Assembly: GCA_937982495.1 (NCBI GenBank)
Contig: CALJLX010000113.1
Span: 1 to 13,506 of the forward strand
DNA from: an uncultured Desulfuromonas sp.
GTDB lineage: Bacteria > Desulfobacterota > Desulfuromonadia > Desulfuromonadales > Trichloromonadaceae
Direction of reading: 5' to 3'
DNA: 13,506 nucleotides
Part shown: positions 8,017 to 13,506 of the stretch, one piece after another
Layout: the number at the start of each line of letters is the position of its first letter
Numbering within the stretch: position 1 is the stretch's first letter
The notes under the pieces: generated by a model
The model's database searches: none
What the model was told of the DNA's origin: nothing
Seen by the model: the letters and a program-made list of their open reading frames with translations, nothing else
Translations under genes and position numbers: made by a program

Positions 8017-8691
8017 TTAAGGCTCCGCGGCCAGGGTGCGACGCTGAAGCTGTTGCAACAGTTCGCGCTCCGCGCGGGAGGGTTCTTCTTCCGCGCCGAT
8101 GCCGGCGAGGGCCTGACGCAGCAACACGCGCAGGACGGCGGTCACTTCCGCCTCGCCCTGGAGATAACCCGAATACCAGCTGGAGAGCATGAGCAGATGC
8201 AGGGCATAAAGATGGCCGATAGCCGAGAACGGATCGAAATGCTCGCCAATCTCTCCCCTCCGCCGGGCGCGCTCCAGGATTTCGCCGACGCCGCTCACAT
8301 AACGACTGTTGAGTTCCCGCGATTGCGCCCGGCCGGTGCTCCGGGGAAAGGCCATCTCCCGTATCAGCAGCCGCCCGAACTCCTGATTGCGGGTGACGAA
8401 ACGGAACTGGCTGGTAAAGAGGGTCAAGAGTTGTTCGAGAACGGGAGCCTCGGGATCGTTTTTCTCCGCCAGGGCGGCAAAGGCGTAGTCGATCTCGTCC
8501 TCGCAAAAGGCCAGGAAGATCTCTTCCTTGGCGCGAAAATAACCGTAGATCGTCCCCTTGCCGATCCCCGCCGCCCGGGCGATCTTCTCGATACTGGTTT
8601 TTTCGAACCCCTGCTCGGCGAACAACCGCACCGCCGCCGCGATGATCGCCTGCCGGGTCGCCCGTTTTTTCGCTTCGCGGATACCGCTCAT
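8017..8691 (-). CDS. TetR/AcrR-family transcriptional regulator
   Basis: The product has 224 residues. An N-terminal helix-turn-helix (GFEKTSIEKIARAAGIGKGT, then IYGYFRAKEEIF) is typical of TetR/AcrR repressors. The C-terminal helical part should bind an effector and form the dimer. I chose the ATG ending at 8691 because GGAG (complement of 8698-8701) sits 6 bases upstream. The ATG ending at 8703 has no ribosome site, and an open frame to 8817 would start upstream of the likely promoter. It is the first gene of a same-strand operon with the adaptor and pump, and very probably represses that operon until a pump substrate binds. The tail, after the LLRQALAGIG helix, is rich in Glu and Arg. The inducer is unknown. 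Confidence 0.92.
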   Translation of the reverse strand: MSGIREAKKRATRQAIIAAAVRLFAEQGFEKTSIEKIARAAGIGKGTIYGYFRAKEEIFLAFCEDEIDYAFAALAEKNDPEAPVLEQLLTLFTSQFRFVTRNQEFGRLLIREMAFPRSTGRAQSRELNSRYVSGVGEILERARRRGEIGEHFDPFSAIGHLYALHLLMLSSWYSGYLQGEAEVTAVLRVLLRQALAGIGAEEEPSRAERELLQQLQRRTLAAEP

Positions 8692-8709
8692 CGCCTGCTC
8701 CATAAAAAG

Positions 8710-8723
8710 TCGAACGCGGTCGA
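8710..8723. promoter_or_regulatory. Candidate TetR operator
   Basis: TCGAACGCGGTCGA is symmetric at 12 of 14 positions (TCGA-N-CGCG-N-TCGA). It is flanked by ATAAAA (8702-8707) and TTTTAT (8725-8730), also an inverted pair, though centred half a base off. The site covers the expected transcription start just downstream of the tetR -10 box, as expected for an autorepressor. The assignment to TetR is inferred from position. Confidence 0.45.
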
Positions 8724-8753
8724 ATTTTATCCCAGCCCCCCCGATGATGACAA
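8724..8753 (-). promoter_or_regulatory. Sigma70-type promoter for the tetR-adaptor-pump operon
   Basis: On the minus strand, -35 TTGTCA (complement of 8748-8753) and -10 TAAAAT (complement of 8724-8729) are separated by 18 bases. Each differs from consensus at one position. The spacer contains a run of seven G. The expected start near 8717 gives a leader of about 25 bases to the ATG at 8691, which supports that start codon. Confidence 0.6.
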
Positions 8754-8810
8754 TGAGGAATTTCGACCCGAGTCGGATTTTCAGCAGATACTCAATTCCA
8801 AATTTCGTGA

Positions 8811-8840
8811 TTGCCATAAATGAAAGACATAGGTTATATT
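8811..8840 (+). promoter_or_regulatory. Sigma70-type promoter for the toxin-antitoxin pair
   Basis: -35 TTGCCA (8811-8816) and -10 TATATT (8835-8840) are 18 bases apart, each one mismatch from consensus. The antitoxin ribosome site and start codon follow within 30 bases. The AT-rich stretch contrasts sharply with the surrounding GC-rich DNA. Confidence 0.6.
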
Positions 8841-8850
8841 TTTATATAAC
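8833..8850. promoter_or_regulatory. Inverted repeat over the -10 box: candidate antitoxin operator
   Basis: GTTATAT and ATATAAC (7-bp perfect arms) flank TTTT. The left arm overlaps the -10 box and the right arm covers the expected transcription start. MazE/ChpS-type antitoxins usually repress their own operon by binding such palindromes, so this is the natural operator candidate. Confidence 0.5.
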
Positions 8851-8868
8851 TCACTAAGGAGTGTTCCC

Positions 8869-9126
8869 ATGCATACCACCAATCTGCGCAAAGTCGGCGG
8901 TTCGGTCATGCTGGCGGTACCGCCGGCGATTCTCGACCTGCTGCATCTTCATCCCGGAGAAACGGTCGGCCTGACCGTGGAAGGTGGCCGACTGGTGATC
9001 GAACCTTCCGTCAAGCCCCGTTACACCCTCGATGAACTGCTGGCCCAATGTGACGGCTCCGCCGAAATCAGTCCGGAGGATCGGGACTGGCTCGATGAAA
9101 AACCCTCGGGCAACGAGTTGATCTGA
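8869..9126 (+). CDS. chpS: Antitoxin, AbrB/MazE family (ChpS-like)
   Basis: This 85-residue protein starts with a swapped-hairpin AbrB DNA-binding domain (residues 1-45; NLRKVGGSVMLAVP, then LHPGETVGLTVEGGRLVIEP). An acidic tail containing YTLDELLAQCD follows, closely resembling the E. coli ChpS tail rather than MazE. The tail of such antitoxins wraps the toxin and blocks its RNA site, while the N-terminal domain binds the operon promoter. AAGGAG (8856-8861) lies 7 bases before the ATG. The stop overlaps the toxin start by one base (TGATG), giving the usual coupled order of antitoxin then toxin. The family is certain; the ChpS subgroup is judged by eye. Confidence 0.92.
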   Translation: MHTTNLRKVGGSVMLAVPPAILDLLHLHPGETVGLTVEGGRLVIEPSVKPRYTLDELLAQCDGSAEISPEDRDWLDEKPSGNELI

Positions 9127-9452
9127 TGGAACGGGGCGACATCTATCTGGTTTCCCTGGACCCGACCTTGGGGCATGAACAGCAGGGACGACGCCCGGTT
9201 TTGATCGTCTCTCCCGGCGCCTTCAACCGCCTCACCCGCACTCCGATCGTGCTCCCGATCACCACCGGGGGGAATTTCGCGCGAACGGCCGGCTTTGCCG
9301 TTCCCTTGAGTGGAACGTCGACGAGCGGGGTCATCCGTTGCGATCAGCCCCGTGCCCTCGATCTCGCTTCCCGTCAGGCCCGCAAGCTCGAAAGCGTCCC
9401 CCAGGCCGTCATCGACGAGGTTTTGGCCAAATTGACGACGATTTTGCAATGA
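9126..9452 (+). CDS. chpB: mRNA interferase toxin, PemK/MazF family (ChpB-like)
   Basis: The 108-residue toxin shows the family signature in order: RGDIYLV at the N-terminus, GHEQQGRRPVLI, the loop PITTGGNFAR, and a late RCDQPRALDL strand. GHEQQG and GGNFAR are shared with E. coli ChpB. These toxins are sequence-specific endoribonucleases that cleave mRNA and stop growth when the labile antitoxin disappears. Length is normal, and the basic Arg in GRRP and the Thr pair before GGNF, at the positions used for catalysis in this family, are present. The reading frame looks intact, so the system is probably active. It depends on the upstream promoter and is coupled to the antitoxin through the one-base stop/start overlap. 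The cleavage sequence cannot be predicted. Confidence 0.94.
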   Translation: MERGDIYLVSLDPTLGHEQQGRRPVLIVSPGAFNRLTRTPIVLPITTGGNFARTAGFAVPLSGTSTSGVIRCDQPRALDLASRQARKLESVPQAVIDEVLAKLTTILQ

Positions 9453-9498
9453 GCCCGTATCCTCACGGGAACAACCGACCCCGCCCGAGGAGGCGACC

Positions 9499-10047
9499 AT
9501 GAACCCCATCCCCCTGATCGAAAAATACTATCCCCCCGGCTCCCTCGCCCACCGCATCCTGCTGCGCCACAGCGGCCGGGTCGCGGCCAAGGCGGTGAAG
9601 GCCGCCCGCCATGCCGCCCAGCGGGAAGTGGTGGATGTGGAATTCGTCCGCGAGGCGGCGCTGCTGCACGATATCGGCATTTTCTACACGGACGCGCCGG
9701 ATCTCGGCTGTCACGGCGCCTTGCCCTATCTGGCCCACGGCTACAAGGGACGGGAACTGCTCGAAAAAGAAGGATATCCCCGGCATGCCCTGGTCTGCGA
9801 ACGGCATATCGGCGTCGGTCTGAGCGCCGAAGAGATCCGCGAGAAGGGCCTGCCGCTGCCGATCCGCGACATGTTGCCGCTCTGCATCGAGGAGCAGATC
9901 GTCACCTACGCCGATCTCTTCTTCTCCAAAAACCCCCGGGAAAACGACCGGGAGCGGACGCCGGAGGAAGTGCGCGAGACTCTGCGCCGATTCGGCGAAG
10001 ACAAGCCGGCGGTCTTCGACCTCTGGCACGAGCGCTTCGGCGGTTGA
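9499..10047 (+). CDS. HD-domain metal-dependent phosphohydrolase
   Basis: This 182-residue soluble protein has the HD superfamily metal set: His24 (RHSGRV), His57-Asp58 in LLHDIGI, further His residues at 80, 96 and 103 (CERHIG), and Asp139 (TYADLFF). The whole protein is essentially one HD domain, with a short C-terminal helix. HD proteins hydrolyse phosphate esters, often nucleotides or cyclic dinucleotides. No HD-GYP motif and no partner domain are present, so the substrate is open; the HDIG form resembles small stand-alone hydrolases. GAGGAGG (9487-9493) is a strong ribosome site 5 bases before the ATG. It starts 46 bases after the toxin stop with no convincing terminator between, so read-through from the toxin-antitoxin promoter is possible. 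The DedA gene follows after 10 bases. Confidence 0.87.
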   Translation: MNPIPLIEKYYPPGSLAHRILLRHSGRVAAKAVKAARHAAQREVVDVEFVREAALLHDIGIFYTDAPDLGCHGALPYLAHGYKGRELLEKEGYPRHALVCERHIGVGLSAEEIREKGLPLPIRDMLPLCIEEQIVTYADLFFSKNPRENDRERTPEEVRETLRRFGEDKPAVFDLWHERFGG

Positions 10048-10057
10048 TCGACCGGAC

Positions 10058-10741
10058 ATGGAAACCTGGATTCAGGATTTTTTCCACTGGCTGCCGACCG
10101 GAGGGATCTACTACGCCCTGGTCTTTTTCATATCCTTCTGCGAATCCCTGGCCTTCGCCGGAATCGTCGTGCCGGGGAGCACCCTCATCGTCTTCACCGG
10201 CTTTCTCGCCGCCAACGGCAAGGGCGCCTATCTCCCGCTGATGGCTGCCTCCACCCTCGGCGCCATCCTCGGCGACCTGCTCAGCTACTGGTTGGGGGCG
10301 CGAATGGGCGCGGCGCTTCTGGTCCGGCCCCTGTTCAGGCGCTACCGGGTACTCTTCCGCAAATCCCAGATCTTCTTTCTCGAACACGGCGGCAAAAGCG
10401 TCTTTCTCGGCCGTTTCATCGGCCTGATTCGTCCCTTCATCCCCTTCGTCGCCGGCTACGCCCGCATGCGCCCCGGCCTCTTCGCCTTTTACGCCGTCGT
10501 CAGCGGCATCCTCTGGGGCCTGGCCTATCCCGGCCTCGGCTATTTCTTCGGCACCAGCTGGCAGCGGGTCGAACTCTGGGCCGGGCGCTTCAGTTACCTG
10601 CTGGCGGCGCTGGTGGTTCTGCTTGTCGCCAATCATCTTTTCTGGAAAAAACTTGCCCCCAGGCTGAGAACGCCGAGGCGTCGATATCAACTTAAGATAC
10701 TGAAATACTTGCGGAGACTTTTAAAAAAACCGGAGCCGTAA
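10058..10741 (+). CDS. DedA-family membrane protein
   Basis: The 227-residue protein has several hydrophobic segments and the DedA (SNARE-associated/VTT) pattern. An early acidic residue precedes a re-entrant loop (CESLAFAGIVVPGS), followed by LGAILGDLLSYWLGARMG. The signature FLGRFIGLIRPFIPFVAG then contributes conserved Arg119 and Arg125. The C-terminus is strongly basic and probably cytoplasmic. DedA proteins sit in the inner membrane, and recent work links family members to flipping of undecaprenyl phosphate or phospholipids and to membrane-potential maintenance; which role applies here is unknown. It lies 10 bases after the HD gene with only a weak ribosome site, suggesting coupling. No clear terminator follows it. 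Confidence 0.92.
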   Translation: METWIQDFFHWLPTGGIYYALVFFISFCESLAFAGIVVPGSTLIVFTGFLAANGKGAYLPLMAASTLGAILGDLLSYWLGARMGAALLVRPLFRRYRVLFRKSQIFFLEHGGKSVFLGRFIGLIRPFIPFVAGYARMRPGLFAFYAVVSGILWGLAYPGLGYFFGTSWQRVELWAGRFSYLLAALVVLLVANHLFWKKLAPRLRTPRRRYQLKILKYLRRLLKKPEP

Positions 10742-10858
10742 GGAAGATCAAGCGATCGGCGTGAAAATTCCGCAATCCCGGAGCCCCTCGGTGAAACCGC
10801 GCGCCGCCGGGGCGAGGTTCTGTATCGCCATCAACAGGGGATCTCGTCCTCCCCGGCA

Positions 10859-10873
10859 GAGGTTTACAACCTC
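10859..10873. promoter_or_regulatory. 15-bp palindrome over the aguA -35 box, candidate operator
   Basis: GAGGTT and AACCTC flank TAC, giving 6-bp perfect arms. The site covers the whole candidate -35 element of the agmatine operon. A regulator bound here would block polymerase. No regulator gene lies next to it, so its identity is unknown. Confidence 0.35.
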
Positions 10874-10891
10874 CGGCGAATCGGCTAGGAT
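10863..10891 (+). promoter_or_regulatory. Candidate sigma70 promoter for aguA-aguB and the transglycosylase
   Basis: -35 TTTACA (10863-10868, five of six consensus bases) and -10 TAGGAT (10886-10891, four of six) are 17 bases apart. They lie about 50 bases upstream of the aguA start, the best match in the gap. Confidence 0.5.
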
Positions 10892-10942
10892 GCCCGCTGA
10901 AAAACCGTTTTCATCCCCCGGATCATAAGGATATTTACATTT

Positions 10943-11968
10943 ATGCTCAGACGTTTGCCCGCCGAATGGGAAGAGCAGGAGGCCGTTCTTCTCGCCTGGC
11001 CGCATATGAATAGTGACTGGTGCGAGGATCTGGCCCTGGTGGAGCCGGTCTTCGTCGCCATCGTCCAGGCCGTCGCCTGCTTTCAGCGGGTGCTGATCGT
11101 CGCCCCGGAAACGGAAGCGATCGCCGAGAGGCTGCGCCGGGCCGGGGTCGACCTGGGCCGGGTCGCGCTCTACGCCCTGCCGACCAACGACACCTGGGCG
11201 CGGGACTTCGGCCCGATCACTGTCTTCGAGGGAGGCGAACCGCTCCTTTATGACTTTGGCTTCAACGGCTGGGGTCTCAAGTTCGCCGCCCATTTCGACA
11301 ATCGCATCACCGCCGAACTGGCCCGGCTCGGAGTCTTTGGCAATCACCGGGTGTCCGTCCCGGGACTGGTCCTCGAAGGGGGAAGCATTGAAAGCGACGG
11401 CGAGGGGACGCTGTTGACCACCGCCCAATGCCTGCTCGAACCGAACCGCAATCCGCACCTGACCCGGGCGGAACTGGAAGTAAAGCTGGGCGAGCTTTTC
11501 GGCGTCGACCATGTCCTCTGGCTGGAACACGGCTATCTGGCCGGGGACGACACCGATTCCCACATCGATACCCTGGCGCGGCTCGCCCCGGACAACACCA
11601 TTCTTTACGTCAAATGTGCCGACGAGCAGGACGAGCATTATGGCGCCCTGGCCGCCATGGAGGCGGAACTGCGCGCCCTGCGCCCCCGCGCCGGCGGCCG
11701 TTTCCGGCTCCTCCCCCTGCCCTGGCCCAAGGCCTGTTTCGATGACGAGGGCGGACGTCTGCCCGCCACTTACGCCAATTTTCTCGTCATCAACGGCGCG
11801 GTGCTGGTCCCGACCTACGACGACGAAGCGGACGCCGAAGCCTGCGCCGTCATCGCCCGGGCCTTCCCCGGCCGGGATATCGTCCCCGTCGACTGCCGGG
11901 CGCTGATCCGGCAACACGGCTCGTTGCATTGCGTCACCATGCAGCTGCCGAAAGGAGTTCCGGCATGA
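10943..11968 (+). CDS. aguA: Agmatine deiminase
   Basis: This 341-residue member of the peptidyl-arginine-deiminase-like family hydrolyses agmatine to N-carbamoylputrescine and ammonia in the cytoplasm. Visible landmarks are the N-terminal PAEWEEQEAVLLAWPH, the substrate-site segment NDTWARDFGP (residues 82-91), EGGSIESDG, His207 in SHIDTLAR, and the nucleophile Cys330 in GSLHCVTMQLP near the C-terminus. Length is slightly below the usual 350-370 residues but all core motifs are present. AAGGA (10927-10931) sits 11 bases before the ATG, a little far. The last four bases overlap the next gene, whose enzyme uses the product, so the pair forms the two-step agmatine-to-putrescine route. Arginine decarboxylase, the source of agmatine, is not in the window. 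Confidence 0.95.
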   Translation: MLRRLPAEWEEQEAVLLAWPHMNSDWCEDLALVEPVFVAIVQAVACFQRVLIVAPETEAIAERLRRAGVDLGRVALYALPTNDTWARDFGPITVFEGGEPLLYDFGFNGWGLKFAAHFDNRITAELARLGVFGNHRVSVPGLVLEGGSIESDGEGTLLTTAQCLLEPNRNPHLTRAELEVKLGELFGVDHVLWLEHGYLAGDDTDSHIDTLARLAPDNTILYVKCADEQDEHYGALAAMEAELRALRPRAGGRFRLLPLPWPKACFDDEGGRLPATYANFLVINGAVLVPTYDDEADAEACAVIARAFPGRDIVPVDCRALIRQHGSLHCVTMQLPKGVPA

Positions 11969-12849
11969 ATACGCTGAACATCGCCCTGGTGCAGCACGGC
12001 TGCACCGCCGACCGGGAAGAGAATGTCCGCAGAAGCAGCGACGGCATCCGCCGCGCCGCCGCGCAGGGGGCGCGACTGGTGGTTCTGCCGGAGCTGCACT
12101 GCGGCCTCTACTTCTGCGTAACGGAAGAGACCGGCTGCTTCGACCAGGCGGAAACCATCCCCGGTCCGAGCACCGAGCTCTTCGGCGCCCTCGCCCGGGA
12201 ACTGGGGATCGTCATCGTCACCTCCCTCTTCGAGAAACGGGCGCCGGGCCTTTACCACAACACCGCCGTGGTCCTGGAAAAGGACGGCTCCATCGCCGGG
12301 AAATACCGCAAGATGCACATTCCCGACGATCCCGGCTATTACGAAAAGTTCTATTTCACCCCCGGCGACCTCGGTTTCACCCCCATCGACACCTCCGTCG
12401 GCCGCCTCGGCGTGCTCGTCTGCTGGGATCAGTGGTATCCGGAAGCGGCGCGGCTGATGGCCATGTCCGGGGCGGAAATACTCATCTACCCCACCGCCAT
12501 CGGCTACGATCCCAACGACACGGCCGATGAGCAGGCCCGTCAGCGCGACGCCTGGATCACCATCCAGCGCGGGCACGCCGTCGCCAACGGCATCCCCGTC
12601 GTCAGCGTCAATCGCATCGGTTTCGAGGAGGATCCTTCCGGGCAGACCGCCGGCGCCCACTTCTGGGGGAGCAGCTTTGCCGCCGGTTGCCAGGGAGAGC
12701 TTTTGGCCGGCGCCGGTCAGGACCGGGAAGAAGTGCTGCTGGTGGAGATCGATAAGGCACGCAGCGAGGCGGTGCGGCGTATCTGGCCCTACCTGCGGGA
12801 CCGGCGCATCGACGCTTACGGCGATCTGCTCCGGCGTTACCGGGATTAA
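11965..12849 (+). CDS. aguB: N-carbamoylputrescine amidase
   Basis: The 294-residue nitrilase-superfamily enzyme converts N-carbamoylputrescine to putrescine, carbon dioxide and ammonia. The Glu-Lys-Cys triad is visible as Glu43 (LPELHCGLYF), Lys116 (KYRKMHIPDDP) and Cys153 (VCWDQWYPEA). The HIPDDPGYYEKFYF stretch and the later PTAIGYDP are typical of AguB within the superfamily. The ATG at 11965 overlaps the aguA stop (ATGA), and AAGGAG (11952-11957) lies 7 bases before it; an in-frame ATG at 11929 would lie inside aguA without a better ribosome site. The adjacent deiminase supports the specific assignment over a general carbon-nitrogen hydrolase. Confidence 0.95.
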   Translation: MNTLNIALVQHGCTADREENVRRSSDGIRRAAAQGARLVVLPELHCGLYFCVTEETGCFDQAETIPGPSTELFGALARELGIVIVTSLFEKRAPGLYHNTAVVLEKDGSIAGKYRKMHIPDDPGYYEKFYFTPGDLGFTPIDTSVGRLGVLVCWDQWYPEAARLMAMSGAEILIYPTAIGYDPNDTADEQARQRDAWITIQRGHAVANGIPVVSVNRIGFEEDPSGQTAGAHFWGSSFAAGCQGELLAGAGQDREEVLLVEIDKARSEAVRRIWPYLRDRRIDAYGDLLRRYRD

Positions 12850-12851
12850 CC

Positions 12852-13506
12852 ATGATCAGTGATCGGCTTTGCATCCGCTGCCTGCTTCTTACCTTCTTCT
12901 GTATACCGACGACGGCGACGGCGAACCTTCCCGACTTCACGGCCTGGCTCGACCAGGTTCGCGCCGAGGCCCTGGCCCGGGGGATCTCCCCGGCGACGGT
13001 CGCCGCCGGGCTGGATGGACTGACCCCGCTCGCTTACGTCATCGAACAGGACCGCAAGCAGATGCCGCGATCGGACGGGAAGAAGCGCACCGGGATGTAC
13101 AGCCGCTATCTGCAGCGGGTGATGCCCCCGCAAAAGATTGAACGGGCCAAGGCCCGTTACCTGGAGCGTCGCGAGTTGCTGCGCCGCATCGAAGCCGATT
13201 TCGGGGTGCCCGGCCATTATCTGGTGGCCCTGTGGGGGATCGAAAGCCATTTCGGCGACCATCAGGGCAAGACCCCGGTCATCCAGGCCCTGGCTACCCT
13301 CGCCTATGACGGTCGACGCGGTGATTTTTTTCGGGGGGAACTCTTCCGCGCACTGGAAATTATCGATCAGGGGCACATCCAGCCCGAGCGGATGATCGGT
13401 TCCTGGGCCGGAGCCATGGGCCAAGTACAGTTCATGCCGTCGAGTTTCATGAATTTCGCCGTCGATTTCGACGGCGACGGGCGCAAGGACATCTGGAGCA
13501 ACGAAG
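12852..13506 (+). CDS. Lytic murein transglycosylase, MltB/Slt35-like (GH103); 3' partial
   Basis: The frame opens at the ATG 2 bases after aguB and runs off the right edge, giving 218 codons. The N-terminus looks like a Sec signal peptide (basic start, LLLTFF core, ending TATA before NLPDF) and has no lipobox at the expected place. Family landmarks follow: an N-terminal helical segment (ARGISPATV), the catalytic Glu131 in LWGIESHFG, GKTPVIQALATLAYDGRR, SWAGAMGQVQFMPSSF, and an EF-hand-like calcium loop DFDGDGRKDIW as in E. coli Slt35. These enzymes cleave the MurNAc-GlcNAc bond of peptidoglycan in the periplasm with formation of a 1,6-anhydro end. Spacing suggests co-transcription with aguAB, although there is no obvious metabolic link. 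The ribosome site is weak (GGGA). Confidence 0.93.
   Translation, partial: MISDRLCIRCLLLTFFCIPTTATANLPDFTAWLDQVRAEALARGISPATVAAGLDGLTPLAYVIEQDRKQMPRSDGKKRTGMYSRYLQRVMPPQKIERAKARYLERRELLRRIEADFGVPGHYLVALWGIESHFGDHQGKTPVIQALATLAYDGRRGDFFRGELFRALEIIDQGHIQPERMIGSWAGAMGQVQFMPSSFMNFAVDFDGDGRKDIWSNE

Larger units (their letters stand above)
10742..10942. other. 201-bp intergenic gap before aguA
   Basis: No gene is supported here. The right half carries a candidate promoter and palindrome (described separately). The left half has only short GC-rich complementary segments and no T-tract, so no terminator for the DedA gene is evident. A 27-codon minus-strand frame (10748-10831) starts with ATG, but it has no family match I recognise and no clear ribosome site. 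Confidence 0.6.

Noticed and set aside
8010..8027. 6-bp inverted repeat (CGGAGC/GCTCCG) around the tetR stop codon as a terminator
   Set aside because: The stem is short and has no T-tract on the minus strand; the adaptor gene follows after 50 bases and clearly belongs to the same operon.
7967..8506. Upstream extension of the adaptor reading frame
   Set aside because: It overlaps the tetR coding sequence in another frame, carries no domain, and would bury the lipoprotein signal peptide that starts at 7966.
8692..8817. Longer N-terminus for the TetR regulator
   Set aside because: The extra residues precede the usual start of the helix-turn-helix domain, run across the predicted promoter, and lack a ribosome site; GGAG correctly precedes the ATG at 8691.
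9454..9469. CCCGT/ACGGG hairpin after the toxin gene as a terminator
   Set aside because: It has only five base pairs and no following T-run, so read-through to the HD gene cannot be excluded.
10748..10831. 27-codon minus-strand frame in the gap before aguA
   Set aside because: It has no clear ribosome site and no family resemblance, and it is part of a long antisense open frame across aguA.
10861..10869. GGTTTACAA as a BirA-type biotin operator half-site
   Set aside because: The required opposite half (TTGTAAACC) about 15 bases upstream is absent, and the downstream genes are unrelated to biotin.

Overview
The window is GC-rich and densely coded. It looks like a chromosomal segment of a Gram-negative bacterium. 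A multidomain fatty-acid/polyketide synthase, a lipoprotein-type RND adaptor, a DedA protein, an AguA/AguB pair and an MltB-type lytic transglycosylase together suggest a deltaproteobacterial lineage, most likely Desulfuromonadales/Geobacter-like. That placement is inferred from gene content; there is no marker gene here. Nothing resembles phage, plasmid, CRISPR, tRNA or rRNA.

Region 1 (1-3734, + strand) is the C-terminal part of a very large lipid synthase that enters from the left edge. It holds an acyltransferase domain (GYSLGES), a Pro/Ala-rich linker and four FabA-like hotdog folds. These pair into two double-hotdog dehydratases, each made of a His-lacking half followed by a His-containing half. 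The layout matches the back half of PfaC/Pfa3-type polyunsaturated fatty acid (PUFA) synthases. A perfect palindrome typical of dispersed bacterial repeats is read in frame as the linker between the two dehydratase units.

Region 2 (3756-8753, - strand) is a three-gene efflux operon read right to left: TetR repressor, lipoprotein membrane-fusion adaptor and RND pump. It ends at a strong stem-loop with a T-tract, lying between the convergent pump and synthase genes. A near-consensus promoter with an overlapping palindrome lies upstream of tetR. No outer-membrane channel gene is present, so the pump probably uses a TolC-like partner encoded elsewhere.

Region 3 (8811-10741, + strand) starts divergently from tetR. 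A ChpS/ChpB (MazE/MazF-family) toxin-antitoxin pair has its own promoter and an 18-bp inverted repeat over the -10 box. An HD-domain hydrolase and a DedA-family membrane protein follow.

Region 4 (10859-13506, + strand) holds agmatine deiminase and N-carbamoylputrescine amidase, overlapping by 4 bp. Together they convert agmatine to putrescine. Two bases later an MltB-like lytic transglycosylase begins and runs off the right edge. A candidate promoter with a 15-bp palindrome over its -35 lies in the 201-bp gap before aguA.

Most genes are ordinary for such a genome. The points most worth a second look are the domain layout of the synthase, the palindrome translated inside it, the altered proton-relay residues of the pump, and three promoter-overlapping palindromes.
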